The position numbers and the translations under genes were made by a program. Below, one piece after another: positions 16,296 through 25,781 of a DNA stretch of 55,690 bases. The notes below the pieces were generated by a model. It saw only the letters and a list, made by a program, of their open reading frames with translations. It was not told the DNA's origin and did no database searches. The stretch is from Collinsella aerofaciens (GTDB lineage Bacteria; Actinomycetota; Coriobacteriia; Coriobacteriales; Coriobacteriaceae): the NCBI RefSeq assembly GCF_018785245.1, contig NZ_WQPL01000033.1, forward strand, positions 92,228-147,917, written 5' to 3'. How positions within the stretch are numbered: the first letter of the stretch is position 1; each line of letters opens with the position of its first letter.

Positions 16296-19200
16296 ATGCT
16301 TGATCGCCGTTCGTTACTTGTCGCCGGAGCGTCCTCGTTAGCGAGCATTATGTTGCCGCGCGTGCCGGGAAGCGAAAACGCCTTCATATTGCCGTTCGCA
16401 CCCACCGAAGCATACGCCGACGAAGATGATCCCTTCAAGGTCTTGGTACTCTCGCGCACCATGTTTGGTGTGGTCGTGGTCGACGTCGCCAACAAGAATA
16501 CGCCCATCACGGGTGCCCAGGTCACGCTCATATCGCGCTATGCCGCAGGCAAGCAGCTCACCGCCACGACCGATGACGAAGGCACGGCCATCTTTGAGGT
16601 CGCCCCTCTTTCAGAAGGCTACGTGGACGAGGCAACGCTTCTCGACGCGTACGACTTTAACGGCGGCATCTCCATTAGCATGGCGGGCTACCGCGATGTC
16701 GAGATTCCCCTCGCGCGCGTCCAAGGCGGCACCGCTATAACCGCGCCCACGCGTCCGCTTTCCGACGGCGAGCCGTACTTCCGCCAGCTCACATTCGACG
16801 AATGGGACATCCAGTACGCCGACGCCACGTTTATGGCAATGCCAGCGAACGAAGCAGCAAACGACCAGCCCAACACGCACGCTTTTACCGTGCAGTCCCA
16901 TCTGCCGCAGGGCGGGCAGGCAACGTTGCATATCAATAAAGTGATGCCCGCTGCGGGCAGCTCATCCGAAACCGTCACGCAGATTGGCCAAGTCAAGGCC
17001 AGCGCATCGGGTTCGGATAATCTGGCGACGTTCACACTCGAAGACAAGTTCCTCGATGCGGCATCGGGCCTTCTGGAAGAAGGGTGCAAGCTGCGCTTTG
17101 CGCTCGACTATCAGGGCAAAACCTACACGCTCTCATCCCCCATGGCCGTTGTCACCGCGCCGGCGGCAAAGGCGGAATCCGGATCGACCACTATCGTCCC
17201 CACCACCATGGACCAAGAGATCACTCCGTTTGATTTCCCCGCGGCGTTTCCCGGCATCGGCGGCAATAAGTTCACGTGTTGGATGCCCACATTTCCGATC
17301 CTCTTCGATTTCTCGTTTGCTGGATACGTGCTGTTTGGCGGAGGATACAAACCAGCCAGCTATATGAACGATTCGGGCAACCCTGATCCGGAATACTGGA
17401 AGAAATCGCCGCGTGAGTCGGGCGCCAAGCAGGCAAACCGCTACCTCGACGAGATGGAGGGGAAGTGGAACCAGTACAAGAGCATGAGTGCCGGTTCGGG
17501 CACCGATCCAAGAAACACCAAGCTCCTTCGTCACCATTGCACGCCGCTGTTCACGATGGATATCGCCACACAGCTGTACGGCTCGCTCGCCTACGATTGG
17601 GTGGGCAAAACCTGGGGTAACAACAACGACCCCGCATACGGCAATATTAAGGCCCTCTTCCAGGTAAGAACCGACCTCAATTGGACCGAGCAGTTTACCC
17701 TAGGACCGGTGCCGTTTTTCCTAAACGTCAACCCCTGGGTGCTGGCAAAGCTGGCGCTCGCCGTGGGTGCCCACACGCACGGCAGCGGCGCGGCGTTTTT
17801 TAAAAACATTTCGCTCGACTATTCGAACACGTCGGGCTCGTTCACCATCCAGATCGGGCTCGCCGTCACCTTTGGCGCCGGCGTTGCAGGCGTCGCTTCG
17901 TCTGCCGTGCGCGGCGCCGCATCCCTCACGCTGTTCATTGGGTACGAGAAGGCGGATGGACACCAGCTTCCGCGACTGCGCGTAGGCGCAGACGTCGATG
18001 TCGATGTGATACTCCAGTTCGTAATGTTCAAGTGGACCACCAAGGCTTGGTCGGGGTCGTGGCCCACACTCATCGATTCGTGGAATATGTCGGTGAACAA
18101 TGGCGACCAGTATGCGCTCCAGCGCTCTGAGCTCGCATTGGGTGGAGATACGCCTTACACGCTGGACGCCCGCTTCGACACGCCCGGCAACATCGAGGCG
18201 GGCGGCGTTCCGCAATTTATCGCATCGGCCACCATCGTCACCAACGCCGAGCTGCTCGCACGCGCCGAGGTTAAGGCCACTGCCGTAAACGTCGCTTCTG
18301 TCGTACGCGATTGGAATCAAGCGGTCACGCGCATTGAGCTCGAGGCGGATGCAGAAAGCGACGACACGGGACAGGTCGAACATTTCGTCCATGCACTGAT
18401 AGAGAACGACGAAAACGCCGCGCCGATGTATGAGTACACCTACATCGGTCAGGCAACGAACGCCGTTGCTGACCCGAACGCCAATTCTACCGGCGTGTCG
18501 GAAGACGAGCGTGGCGGCATCAAGCCCTCGAGCGACAACGTGCTGTTTGCTGGCGTGCTCAGCGAAGCTCACATGAAGCTGGCAATGATTGCCGGCGTGG
18601 AGTGCCTATTCCGTATCGCCTCGGTGCGCTACGGCGAGAATGGTCGTTCGCGCCTGGTGGTGCATACAAAGACGAACGGCACGTGGTCCGCTCCCACGCC
18701 CGTGGACTTCCCCCTTGGGTTTGGCGAGGGCGATGTGGAGCGCAACGGCATATTCGATTACGACTTCGACGTGGTGGAATATACAGACGGGAGGGGAAAC
18801 CAGGACGCCTACGTGCTGCTGGTCTCGGGCGAGCGCCCCGCCGGCGACGACACCCTTTTCGATATGGCAAGCACAGCCGGCATACTGTCCGTTGTGCGCC
18901 TGCGCATAAGCAACGACGGAGTTCGCGTGGTATCGCACACGTCGTGGCGCAGCATCTCTCGCGGCCGCCTTCAGGAGGATGGCTACCATTGCCTGCAGTG
19001 CCCGCGTATCACGGTGGGCAAGACGCTGGTCGACGGGCGCCTGTCGGGCGCCTACCTCCACCGCCGCGGAACCACCGCAGAGAAGGCGCTCGGCAGCGAG
19101 GCCGAGGTTGCGCTGGAATGCTTTACCCTGTGGTCGGATAATTTGGGCGACAGTCTCACGTTCCGTCAGGTCCTCCACTTTCCGCAGGCACCATCGAGCA

Positions 19201-20663
19201 TCGAGCTGGGCGCGCCCGAGAATATCAACGGCAAAATGGTGGTGCCCGTTGCATACGAGACTGCAGGCGGTTGTGGCTGCGCGTCGTACGCCGTGATCGG
19301 CCAGTCCATCGCGGGTTGGGGCGTTATGTCGCCAGATGCCACAGTACCCCACGCGATGCCGTGGCCGCAGCACACGGGCTTTTTGGCAACCGTCAACGAG
19401 CAACTGCAGCATATTGCTTGGACGCGAGGCGCATCGGCATTTGCAACGCAGCCCGTGGGTGCCGCAGGCTGTGGCCCGGCATCGTTTAGCGTAAGCAACA
19501 ACGGCAGGTGCGTGCTCTATGTAGAGAACACCGATGGCAAGGTGGGACAAACCTACGACGAAGAAGGCAACCCGGTAGCAGTGATGGGCAAGCACTTCCG
19601 CATCTTCGCCAGCACCTTGGCTGGCGATCTGTTCACGGAGCCGTTCGTGATGTGCGAGCTGGACCATCCCGTCGATCAGATAACGACATTTTTAACGTCG
19701 GGCGGCATGCTCTCGGCGCTCGCCACGCACATTGTGAGTGCAGAGAAGAGCGAGGCAGAGCTACACGGTATCGAAGTGCCTCTGGTGGCATGCGCGACGC
19801 CGACGGGCGCGGTAGCCACCTCGGGCGCGGTGGTGCCCGGAGCGGCAGGCGAATCCTTCATGGTCACGGTGCGAAACGACGGCAACACCTTGCTGACCGC
19901 CGGCACGATCGATCTATACCGAGAGGGCTCCAGCCAGCCGTTCTCCAGCGCATCCATCGGATTCGGAGTGAACGCACGCATGGCTTCGATCTACGATCCA
20001 GAGCTTGCCGAGGACGCTTCGGCCAACGACATGGCACATGTGAAGTACGCGCTCGAGACGCTGGGCGCGCGTTTTGCAACGCACCCGCTGGTAGCCGACA
20101 ACGGCAACGCCGTGCTGGCACCGGGTTGCACGGCACAGTTCCGCATGAGCTTCGCCATCCCCGAAAGTTGGAGCGACGAAGTAGGCAAACGTGTAACGCT
20201 ATATGCGAAGGCGCGTAATCTGGTGGCGCTCGATCCCGTAACGCTCGAGGAAATTCGACCGGGCGCAAACTCGGCGCTGGGTGCCGTGCTGCACGAGCTT
20301 CATGTGCCCGACGCGGCATGCGAACGCTCAGAAGTTCAGGTCGGCGTATGCGACAACGCGGATACGACGGGGCTTCACGATGCACCGATGACGGCGGACG
20401 GCAGTGGCGGCTCGAGTGGCGGCGGTACTGACAAGGGCGGCGGCTCCGGCGGAAGGAGCTCCGGCAGTGGCAAGGACCACAGCAATAACAAGCGCTCCGG
20501 AAAAGCGGGCGCGCTCGCTGGCACGGGCGATGTCAATGCTCCCCTTACGGCAGCCGCTACAGCACTCGCCGCGGCAGGCGCCGGCCTCATCGCCTACAGC
20601 GCCCGCCGCACGGCGCTCGAAAAAGACACCGCCAATGAGGTCAATTCGGATAGGTCTCGCTAG
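16296..20663 (+). CDS. 1455-aa secreted surface protein with LAXTG-type wall anchor
   Basis: The frame extends upstream, but ATG 16296 follows GGGAGCC and gives a clean signal peptide: MLDRRSLLVAGASSLASIML, with cleavage expected near AYA-DEDD at about 44. The twin arginines allow Tat export, though the motif is incomplete. A carboxypeptidase-regulatory or Cna-B-like fold is suggested at about 50-125 (TPITGAQVTLISRY...TDDEGTAIFEV). The middle is unrecognised, with beta-rich repeats of DNA/VV-type segments. The end has a Gly/Ser/Lys linker (SSGGGTDKGGGSGGRSSGSG), then LAGTGD at about 1407, a hydrophobic helix and SARRTALEK. This is a sortase signal of the LAXTG kind used by class E sortases. 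No sortase gene lies in the window. The protein is probably displayed on the wall; function unknown. Confidence 0.85.
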   Translation: MLDRRSLLVAGASSLASIMLPRVPGSENAFILPFAPTEAYADEDDPFKVLVLSRTMFGVVVVDVANKNTPITGAQVTLISRYAAGKQLTATTDDEGTAIFEVAPLSEGYVDEATLLDAYDFNGGISISMAGYRDVEIPLARVQGGTAITAPTRPLSDGEPYFRQLTFDEWDIQYADATFMAMPANEAANDQPNTHAFTVQSHLPQGGQATLHINKVMPAAGSSSETVTQIGQVKASASGSDNLATFTLEDKFLDAASGLLEEGCKLRFALDYQGKTYTLSSPMAVVTAPAAKAESGSTTIVPTTMDQEITPFDFPAAFPGIGGNKFTCWMPTFPILFDFSFAGYVLFGGGYKPASYMNDSGNPDPEYWKKSPRESGAKQANRYLDEMEGKWNQYKSMSAGSGTDPRNTKLLRHHCTPLFTMDIATQLYGSLAYDWVGKTWGNNNDPAYGNIKALFQVRTDLNWTEQFTLGPVPFFLNVNPWVLAKLALAVGAHTHGSGAAFFKNISLDYSNTSGSFTIQIGLAVTFGAGVAGVASSAVRGAASLTLFIGYEKADGHQLPRLRVGADVDVDVILQFVMFKWTTKAWSGSWPTLIDSWNMSVNNGDQYALQRSELALGGDTPYTLDARFDTPGNIEAGGVPQFIASATIVTNAELLARAEVKATAVNVASVVRDWNQAVTRIELEADAESDDTGQVEHFVHALIENDENAAPMYEYTYIGQATNAVADPNANSTGVSEDERGGIKPSSDNVLFAGVLSEAHMKLAMIAGVECLFRIASVRYGENGRSRLVVHTKTNGTWSAPTPVDFPLGFGEGDVERNGIFDYDFDVVEYTDGRGNQDAYVLLVSGERPAGDDTLFDMASTAGILSVVRLRISNDGVRVVSHTSWRSISRGRLQEDGYHCLQCPRITVGKTLVDGRLSGAYLHRRGTTAEKALGSEAEVALECFTLWSDNLGDSLTFRQVLHFPQAPSSIELGAPENINGKMVVPVAYETAGGCGCASYAVIGQSIAGWGVMSPDATVPHAMPWPQHTGFLATVNEQLQHIAWTRGASAFATQPVGAAGCGPASFSVSNNGRCVLYVENTDGKVGQTYDEEGNPVAVMGKHFRIFASTLAGDLFTEPFVMCELDHPVDQITTFLTSGGMLSALATHIVSAEKSEAELHGIEVPLVACATPTGAVATSGAVVPGAAGESFMVTVRNDGNTLLTAGTIDLYREGSSQPFSSASIGFGVNARMASIYDPELAEDASANDMAHVKYALETLGARFATHPLVADNGNAVLAPGCTAQFRMSFAIPESWSDEVGKRVTLYAKARNLVALDPVTLEEIRPGANSALGAVLHELHVPDAACERSEVQVGVCDNADTTGLHDAPMTADGSGGSSGGGTDKGGGSGGRSSGSGKDHSNNKRSGKAGALAGTGDVNAPLTAAATALAAAGAGLIAYSARRTALEKDTANEVNSDRSR

Positions 20664-20715
20664 CTCCTAGTTACTTTTGTGAGAGACGCCGACTCGGCTC
20701 ATCGAACACCAAAAG

Positions 20716-20745
20716 GGGCTGGCCCCGATAACTCGGAGCCAGCCC
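20716..20745 (-). terminator. Terminator of the lipoprotein gene
   Basis: GGGCTGGC pairs with GCCAGCCC around 14 nt, and the minus strand continues CCTTTTGG. It lies between the convergent surface-protein and lipoprotein genes and may serve both. Confidence 0.65.
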
Positions 20746-20775
20746 TGAGTCGCCTGACATGGGAATCGCAACCCG

Positions 20776-21795
20776 CTACTTGAGCTTCAATGCCTCCATC
20801 ATGGGCGCGGCGGCGTCCCAATCGATCTTCCAGCCAATCGACACGCGGACGGTCTCGCCCGTCGCGGGAGCCGTCGCAAACAGCGTATGGCCGTTGTCGG
20901 GACCGGTAAAGCGCAGCCACGTTATGCCGTTGTACTCGACCTGGTCGGTTGTTGTCTCCTTGCCTTCGTAGACCTGCTCTAGGCTTGCAACCTCTTCCTC
21001 CGGCGAGCGCGGGAAGATGCTGATGTTCAGGCGTCCTCCAGTCTCGTCGTGGAAGAAGTTTGCCTTTTCGCGCTCTTCGTCGGACGAATCCAGCGTGTAC
21101 CCATCGGCGGCCTCGATGCTGTACGATGCGCAGTCGATGCCCGTTAAATCTGTCTTCTCGCCAGAATCGGCCACGCCGCCGGCCGCCTTGAACTCCTTGG
21201 TCTCGCATCCCGTGGTGTCAAAGTGCATGGCCTCATGATTCTTGGCGGGGGCATAAGCGTCTACGAACTCGACAGTGATGGGCCCGTAGTACGCCGTCTT
21301 GGGCGCCCAGAAATACACGTACTCAACGGTCTCGCCCGGGCCGATACCTGGCCTCTCGGAAAGGTCGATGCCCTCGTGCAGCTCATCGGGAGCCTCGCTT
21401 GCAACGTAGTCGAGCACGGCCGCCTTGCCGGAAGTAAACAACGGGTCGCCTGCCTCAAGATCGCCCTGGGCAGCATGCACGTTAAAGGAACTGAACGTCC
21501 TGTTCTTTGTGTTGTTGTTGGTGATCTTGATGTGCAGGTAAAAGCCGTCCTGCAGCTTGGCATCGCCGCGATAGAACGTACCGTGAGCCACCGACTCATA
21601 GGTAATGCCTGCCACCTCGACCGTCTGCGAATCATAGGCCCTGGGCTTTTCCTGCACAGGCGCGCTGCCGCCCGAACCGCCAGGCGAGCCGCTCGGAGCA
21701 CTACCGCCACAGCCGGCCACTGTACACGCCAGCACGGCCGAAAGCGTCACGGTGGGAATTCCTAACAGCAGTTTCTTTGTCATGGGCCTCATCAT
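20776..21795 (-). CDS. Secreted lipoprotein, DUF4352-like
   Basis: This 339-residue protein begins MMRPMTKKLLLGIPTVTLSA and has lipobox VAGC followed by a Gly/Ser/Pro linker (GGSAPSGSPGGSGGSAP). Residues about 45-190 look like an immunoglobulin-type telokin domain: VEVAGITYESV, LHIKITNNNTKNRTFSSF and PGETVEYVYFW are typical of DUF4352-like lipoproteins. The second half (about 200-339) is an unrecognised domain (YSIEAADGYTLDSS...) ending APMMEALKLK. ATG 21795 is chosen because AAAGGAG lies 8 nt upstream; the frame extends further but without such a site. The ligand is unknown. It stands alone and converges with the surface-protein gene. Confidence 0.8.
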   Translation of the reverse strand: MMRPMTKKLLLGIPTVTLSAVLACTVAGCGGSAPSGSPGGSGGSAPVQEKPRAYDSQTVEVAGITYESVAHGTFYRGDAKLQDGFYLHIKITNNNTKNRTFSSFNVHAAQGDLEAGDPLFTSGKAAVLDYVASEAPDELHEGIDLSERPGIGPGETVEYVYFWAPKTAYYGPITVEFVDAYAPAKNHEAMHFDTTGCETKEFKAAGGVADSGEKTDLTGIDCASYSIEAADGYTLDSSDEEREKANFFHDETGGRLNISIFPRSPEEEVASLEQVYEGKETTTDQVEYNGITWLRFTGPDNGHTLFATAPATGETVRVSIGWKIDWDAAAPMMEALKLK

Positions 21796-22092
21796 TCTCA
21801 CCGCTCCTTTCGGCTTGCAGCTCATCCATTGCCCGAGTCCCAAGTCGACCCCGTGGCATCGGCTTCCACTATGAGCGTATGACGAAACACGGCGCCGGCG
21901 AAGTGACCCGTGGCCCAAATAACGACCCACCAGCGTTCCTTATGGGCCAAAAGAACTCGCACATGCACGCCCCCGGCCCATAAAACGAGACGTCTGTCCC
22001 AATGTTCGATTCGATCCAACAATCCGCACGACACGTTTTCGACAACGTATCCAACCGCAAACGCAGCAAGACGCATTCGGCCGCCTTCAAAT
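21796..22092. other. Intergenic region with no recognised gene
   Basis: The divergent gap between the lipoprotein and the DUF234 ATPase contains several short open frames on both strands with no ribosome-binding site or recognisable product. It must hold the lipoprotein promoter. Nothing else is supported. Confidence 0.4.
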
Positions 22093-22198
22093 TTACTCGG
22101 GCAGAACCGACTCGGTTTTGTCCGAGTAAACTCGAGCATAAACTGATCCATGCGATACAATTAACTCGGACAAAACCGAGTCGGAAGGAACCGAGTAA
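22093..22198. repeat. Large compound inverted repeat upstream of the DUF234 ATPase
   Basis: Arms 22093-22130 and 22161-22198 are inverted copies around a 30-bp spacer. The central 21 bp of each arm (22107-22127 on the left, 22164-22184 on the right) match perfectly. Six half-sites ACTCGG/CCGAGT are spread through it, and each arm contains its own smaller palindrome, ACTCGG-TTTTGT-CCGAGT. The right arm runs through the ribosome-binding site (GGAAGGAA) to the base before the GTG start at 22199. It could be an operator array for a self-binding protein or a hairpin that hides the translation start. Confidence 0.85.
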
Positions 22199-23581
22199 GT
22201 GGAATTTATTGGCAGGGAGCGTGAGCTCGCCCGTATTAAGAAAACGCTCAAAGCACCCGAGCAGCGCAATGTTCTCATTTACGGCAGGCGTCGCGTCGGA
22301 AAAAGTGAGCTCATCAAGCAGGCGCTAACCGATTTGTCGGACGTCGCAACGGTCTATTACGAGTGCCGCCAAACCTCCGAGGCAGACAACCTCGAGAGTC
22401 TGTCCGTCCTTGTTGCTGAAGCGCTGAGCTTTCCTCCGCTCGCCTTCACAGGCATCCGCGAGCTCATCGAATTTCTGTTTGCCCAAGCTAAAGACAAGAA
22501 CATTACCCTCGTTCTCGACGAATACCCCTACTTGAGAGATGCGGTTAAAGGCTTAGACAGCATTCTTCAGACCTCAATCGACGCCCACAGGGAAGACTCA
22601 CGTTTAAACATTGTCCTGTGCGGCTCCTACGTTGAGATTATGAAATCCCTCATCGAGCATGAAAGCCCCCTCTACGGGCGAATTGATCTCGCGCTTGAGC
22701 TTAAGCCCATGGATTACTTTGACGCTGCGAAGTTCTATCCCGCGTTCTCGCCCGAGGACAAGGTGCGGCTCTATAGCGTTTTTGGCGGTATCCCCTTTTA
22801 CAATCGCCTCATCGATCAATCCCAAAGCGTACGCGACAACATCATCGAGCTCGTCACGGAACCTGGCGCCCGCTTAGAAAGCGAGGTGCCGTCCTATCTC
22901 AACGCCGAGATCTCGAAGATGACCAACGCCAACGAAGTTTTCGGGGCTCTCGCACAAGGCTACTCCCGTTGGGGGGACGTGCTGGCACAGTCGCACGTCT
23001 CGAGCGGTCCGGCCATGGCAGACGTGCTCGACAAGCTCATGTCACTCGAAATCGTCCAAAAGCGTGCACCCATCAACGACCCTACGAACAAGCGCAAGTC
23101 TGGCTACTTTGTAGTGGATCCGCTTTCGCTCTTTTACTATCGCTATGTTTTCCGCAATGCCTCAGCGCGTCAGCTGCTCGACCCGGAAGTCTTCTATGAT
23201 CGTCACGTCTTCCAAGACTTCGAGGAAAACTACGTTCCTCATATGTTCGAGGAGATCTGCCGTCAATACCTCGTGCGGCAGAACAGGACCGGCAAGATCG
23301 AACCGGCTTTCGACGCCATAGGCAAGTACTGGTACGACGACCCCGCAAACAAAACGAGCGGCGAATTCGATGTGGTAACGCAAGACCCCGAGGGCTACGC
23401 ATTCTACGAAGCAAAGTTCCGCAAATCCCCCATCACGCAAAAAATGGTCGACGAGGAAATCGCCCAAGTCGAGGCAACGGGACTCAAGTGCCATCGCTAT
23501 GGATTCTTCTCCCGTTCGGGCTTCGAAGCTGGCGAAAGCGATCGAACCGTCTTCATCGACCTGCCGCAGATGTTTGGATAG
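22199..23581 (+). CDS. AAA ATPase with C-terminal DUF234 nuclease-like domain
   Basis: This 460-residue protein of the archaeal-type ATPase family begins MEFIGREREL and has Walker A GRRRVGKS (29-36) and Walker B ITLVLDEYPYL (about 101-111). A sensor segment (LNIVLCGSYVEIMKSL) follows, then a winged-helix region at about 230-330. The C-terminal DUF234 domain (about 360-440) carries EFDVVTQDPEGYAFYEAKF, which fits the D...ExK pattern of restriction-like nucleases. The start is GTG 22199, with AAGGA 9 nt upstream inside an inverted repeat. The family is abundant in gut coriobacteria; its cellular role is not established. The repeat suggests tight or autogenous control. Confidence 0.88.
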   Translation: MEFIGRERELARIKKTLKAPEQRNVLIYGRRRVGKSELIKQALTDLSDVATVYYECRQTSEADNLESLSVLVAEALSFPPLAFTGIRELIEFLFAQAKDKNITLVLDEYPYLRDAVKGLDSILQTSIDAHREDSRLNIVLCGSYVEIMKSLIEHESPLYGRIDLALELKPMDYFDAAKFYPAFSPEDKVRLYSVFGGIPFYNRLIDQSQSVRDNIIELVTEPGARLESEVPSYLNAEISKMTNANEVFGALAQGYSRWGDVLAQSHVSSGPAMADVLDKLMSLEIVQKRAPINDPTNKRKSGYFVVDPLSLFYYRYVFRNASARQLLDPEVFYDRHVFQDFEENYVPHMFEEICRQYLVRQNRTGKIEPAFDAIGKYWYDDPANKTSGEFDVVTQDPEGYAFYEAKFRKSPITQKMVDEEIAQVEATGLKCHRYGFFSRSGFEAGESDRTVFIDLPQMFG

Positions 23582-23625
23582 GACAGGACAGGTCCCTCCC
23601 GCATTCCAAGCATTCATTATCTAAT

Positions 23626-23639
23626 CGAACGGTTGTTCG
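23626..23639. promoter_or_regulatory. SOS-box-like palindrome (CGAAC-N4-GTTCG)
   Basis: ATCGAAC-GGTT-GTTCGAT is a perfect 7+4+7 palindrome that contains TCGAAC-N4-GTTCGA, the LexA operator form known from mycobacteria and close to that of Bacillus. It lies 17 bp upstream of a promoter-like sequence and 100 bp upstream of the topoisomerase B-subunit gene. LexA binding is inferred. Confidence 0.6.
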
Positions 23640-23655
23640 ATGGATTTCGTGTTGG

Positions 23656-23684
23656 TTGGAATCGTCTGTGGGCTGGGCTATGCT
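23656..23684 (+). promoter_or_regulatory. Probable sigma-70-type promoter of the topoisomerase genes
   Basis: The -35 TTGGAA (23656-23661) and -10 TATGCT (23679-23684) are separated by 17 bp. They lie between the SOS-like palindrome and the B-subunit start at 23739. The match is good at both hexamers. Confidence 0.5.
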
Positions 23685-23738
23685 ACCTTGACTATCTATA
23701 TGACTTAAACGCAGCAAAGGAGCACCGAGAGAGCGAGT

Positions 23739-25736
23739 ATGGCAAAAAACACCGCAAACTATGGTAACGACAGTATCCGCCAGCTCAAGGACGAGGAGCG
23801 CGTACGCCTGCGCCCCGCCGTCATCTTTGGCTCGGACGGACTCGACGGCTGCGCGCATGCCGCCTTCGAGATCCTGTCCAACGCCGTTGACGAGGCGCGC
23901 CAGGGCTACGGCAAGCTCATCACCCTTACCGCCTTTCGCGATGGTTCCATTCAGGTAGAGGACAACGGCCGCGGCTGCCCGCTCGACTGGAACCCCTCCG
24001 AGAAGCGCTTTAACTGGGAGCTCGTCTTTTGCGAGCTCTACGCAGGTGGCAAATACAACAACAACCAGGGCGGCGACTACGACTTCTCGCTCGGTACCAA
24101 CGGCCTGGGCTCGTGCGCGACCCAGTACGCCTCCGAATACATGGACGTCACGGTTTGGCGCGACGGCAACAAGTACTCCCTGCACTTTAAAAAGGGCAAG
24201 GTCGTTGGCGCCAAAAAGAAGGCACTCGAGATTGAGCCCAGCGACGAGGACCGTACCGGCACCACCATCAAATGGCGCCCCGATCTTGAGGTCTTTACCT
24301 CCATCAGCATCCCCCACGATTGGTATCGCGAGACCATGCGCCGCCAGGCCGTGGTCAACGCCAACGTGACCTTCCGCCTGCGCATTGAGGGCGACGATGG
24401 CGAGTTTTCCGAAGAGGACTTTTGCTATCCCAAGGGCATCGAAGACTACGTGCTCGAGAAGGTCGGTACCGACTACCTCACCGAGCCCTTCTTTATCGAG
24501 GCTGACCGTCGCGGTCGCGATCGCGAGGACCTGCCCGATTACAACGTAAAGATCACCGCGTGCATGTGCTTCTCGCGCACCTTCACGATGCAGGAGTACT
24601 ACCACAACTCATCGTGGCTCGAGAACGGCGGCTCGCCCGAGAAGGCTGCCCGCAGCGCCCTCACCAGCGCCATCGATGCCTACATTAAGCAACAGGGCAA
24701 ATACAACAAAAACGAGAGCGGCATTAAGTGGCAGGACGTCCAGGACTGTCTGGTGCTGGTGACCAACTGCTTCTCCACCCAAACGTCCTACGAGAACCAG
24801 ACCAAGAAGGCCATCAATAACCGCTTTATCCAGCAGGCCATGACGGCATTCTTTAAGGAGCGCCTCTCGACCTATCTGATCGAGAACAAAGACGCTGCCA
24901 ACAAGATCATGGAGCAGGTGCTCATCAACAAGCGTTCGCGCGAGAACGCCGAGAAGACGCGCCAGAGCATCAAAACCAACCTGCAGCAGAAGACCGACAT
25001 GGCCAACCGCGTGCAGAAGTTCATCGACTGCCGTTCCAAAGACAAGAGCCGCCGCGAGATCTACATCGTAGAGGGCGACTCGGCAGCAGGCGCCATTCGC
25101 ACCTCGCGCGATGCCGAGTTCCAGGGTGTTATGCCCGTCCGCGGCAAAATCCTCAACTGCCTAAAGGAGGACTATCCGCGCATCTTTAAGTCCGACATCA
25201 TCATGGACCTCATGCGCGTGCTGGGCTGCGGCGTGGAGATCAAGGACAAGCGCATCAAGAACCTCGGCGCCTTTGACCTCGACAACCTCAACTGGAACAA
25301 GGTCATCATCTGTACGGACGCCGACGTCGACGGTTATCACATCCGCACGCTCGTGCTCACCATGCTCTATCGACTGGTGCCCACACTTATCGACGAGGGC
25401 TACGTGTATATCGCCGAGTCGCCGCTCTACGAGATCAACTGCAAAGAGAAGACCTACTTTGCCTACACCGAGCTCGAAAAGAACGGCATCCTCAAGGAAA
25501 TCGGCAACCAGAAGTGCTCCATCAACCGCTCGAAGGGTCTTGGTGAGAACGATCCGGACATGATGTGGCTCACCACCATGAACCCCGAGACGCGCCGCCT
25601 GATTAAGGTGGAGCCCGAGGACGTCACCAAGATGGAGACCATGTTCAACCTGTTGTTGGGCAATGACGAGGCAGGCCGCAAGCGCCATATCTCCGAGCAC
25701 GGCAAGGAATACCTGGATCAGCTGGACCTGCAATAG
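23739..25736 (+). CDS. Type II DNA topoisomerase subunit B (GyrB/ParE-like, divergent)
   Basis: The ATPase subunit of a type IIA topoisomerase, 665 residues. The GHKL part shows EILSNAVDEARQG (Mg-binding Asn region), VEDNGRGCP and GTNGLGSCATQYAS. The transducer is at about 230-400. The Toprim domain carries the catalytic EGDSAAG (about 448) and TDADVDGYHIRTL, where Tyr replaces the usual Ala after DVDG. The C-terminus includes INRSKGLGENDPDMMW. Motif spelling differs from housekeeping GyrB, so this is most likely an additional topoisomerase IV-like enzyme, as found in some Firmicutes. It forms an operon with the A subunit 45 bp downstream. An SOS-like box precedes its promoter. Confidence 0.9.
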   Translation: MAKNTANYGNDSIRQLKDEERVRLRPAVIFGSDGLDGCAHAAFEILSNAVDEARQGYGKLITLTAFRDGSIQVEDNGRGCPLDWNPSEKRFNWELVFCELYAGGKYNNNQGGDYDFSLGTNGLGSCATQYASEYMDVTVWRDGNKYSLHFKKGKVVGAKKKALEIEPSDEDRTGTTIKWRPDLEVFTSISIPHDWYRETMRRQAVVNANVTFRLRIEGDDGEFSEEDFCYPKGIEDYVLEKVGTDYLTEPFFIEADRRGRDREDLPDYNVKITACMCFSRTFTMQEYYHNSSWLENGGSPEKAARSALTSAIDAYIKQQGKYNKNESGIKWQDVQDCLVLVTNCFSTQTSYENQTKKAINNRFIQQAMTAFFKERLSTYLIENKDAANKIMEQVLINKRSRENAEKTRQSIKTNLQQKTDMANRVQKFIDCRSKDKSRREIYIVEGDSAAGAIRTSRDAEFQGVMPVRGKILNCLKEDYPRIFKSDIIMDLMRVLGCGVEIKDKRIKNLGAFDLDNLNWNKVIICTDADVDGYHIRTLVLTMLYRLVPTLIDEGYVYIAESPLYEINCKEKTYFAYTELEKNGILKEIGNQKCSINRSKGLGENDPDMMWLTTMNPETRRLIKVEPEDVTKMETMFNLLLGNDEAGRKRHISEHGKEYLDQLDLQ

Positions 25737-25781
25737 CAGCAAATCGATAACGACGGCCCATAAGAAGTTCAAGAGGAAATC

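Noticed and set aside
22093-22198. CRISPR-like or attachment-site reading of the repeats
   Set aside because: Only two inverted arms with one spacer, no repeat-spacer series, and no integrase or cas genes; a control element fits better.
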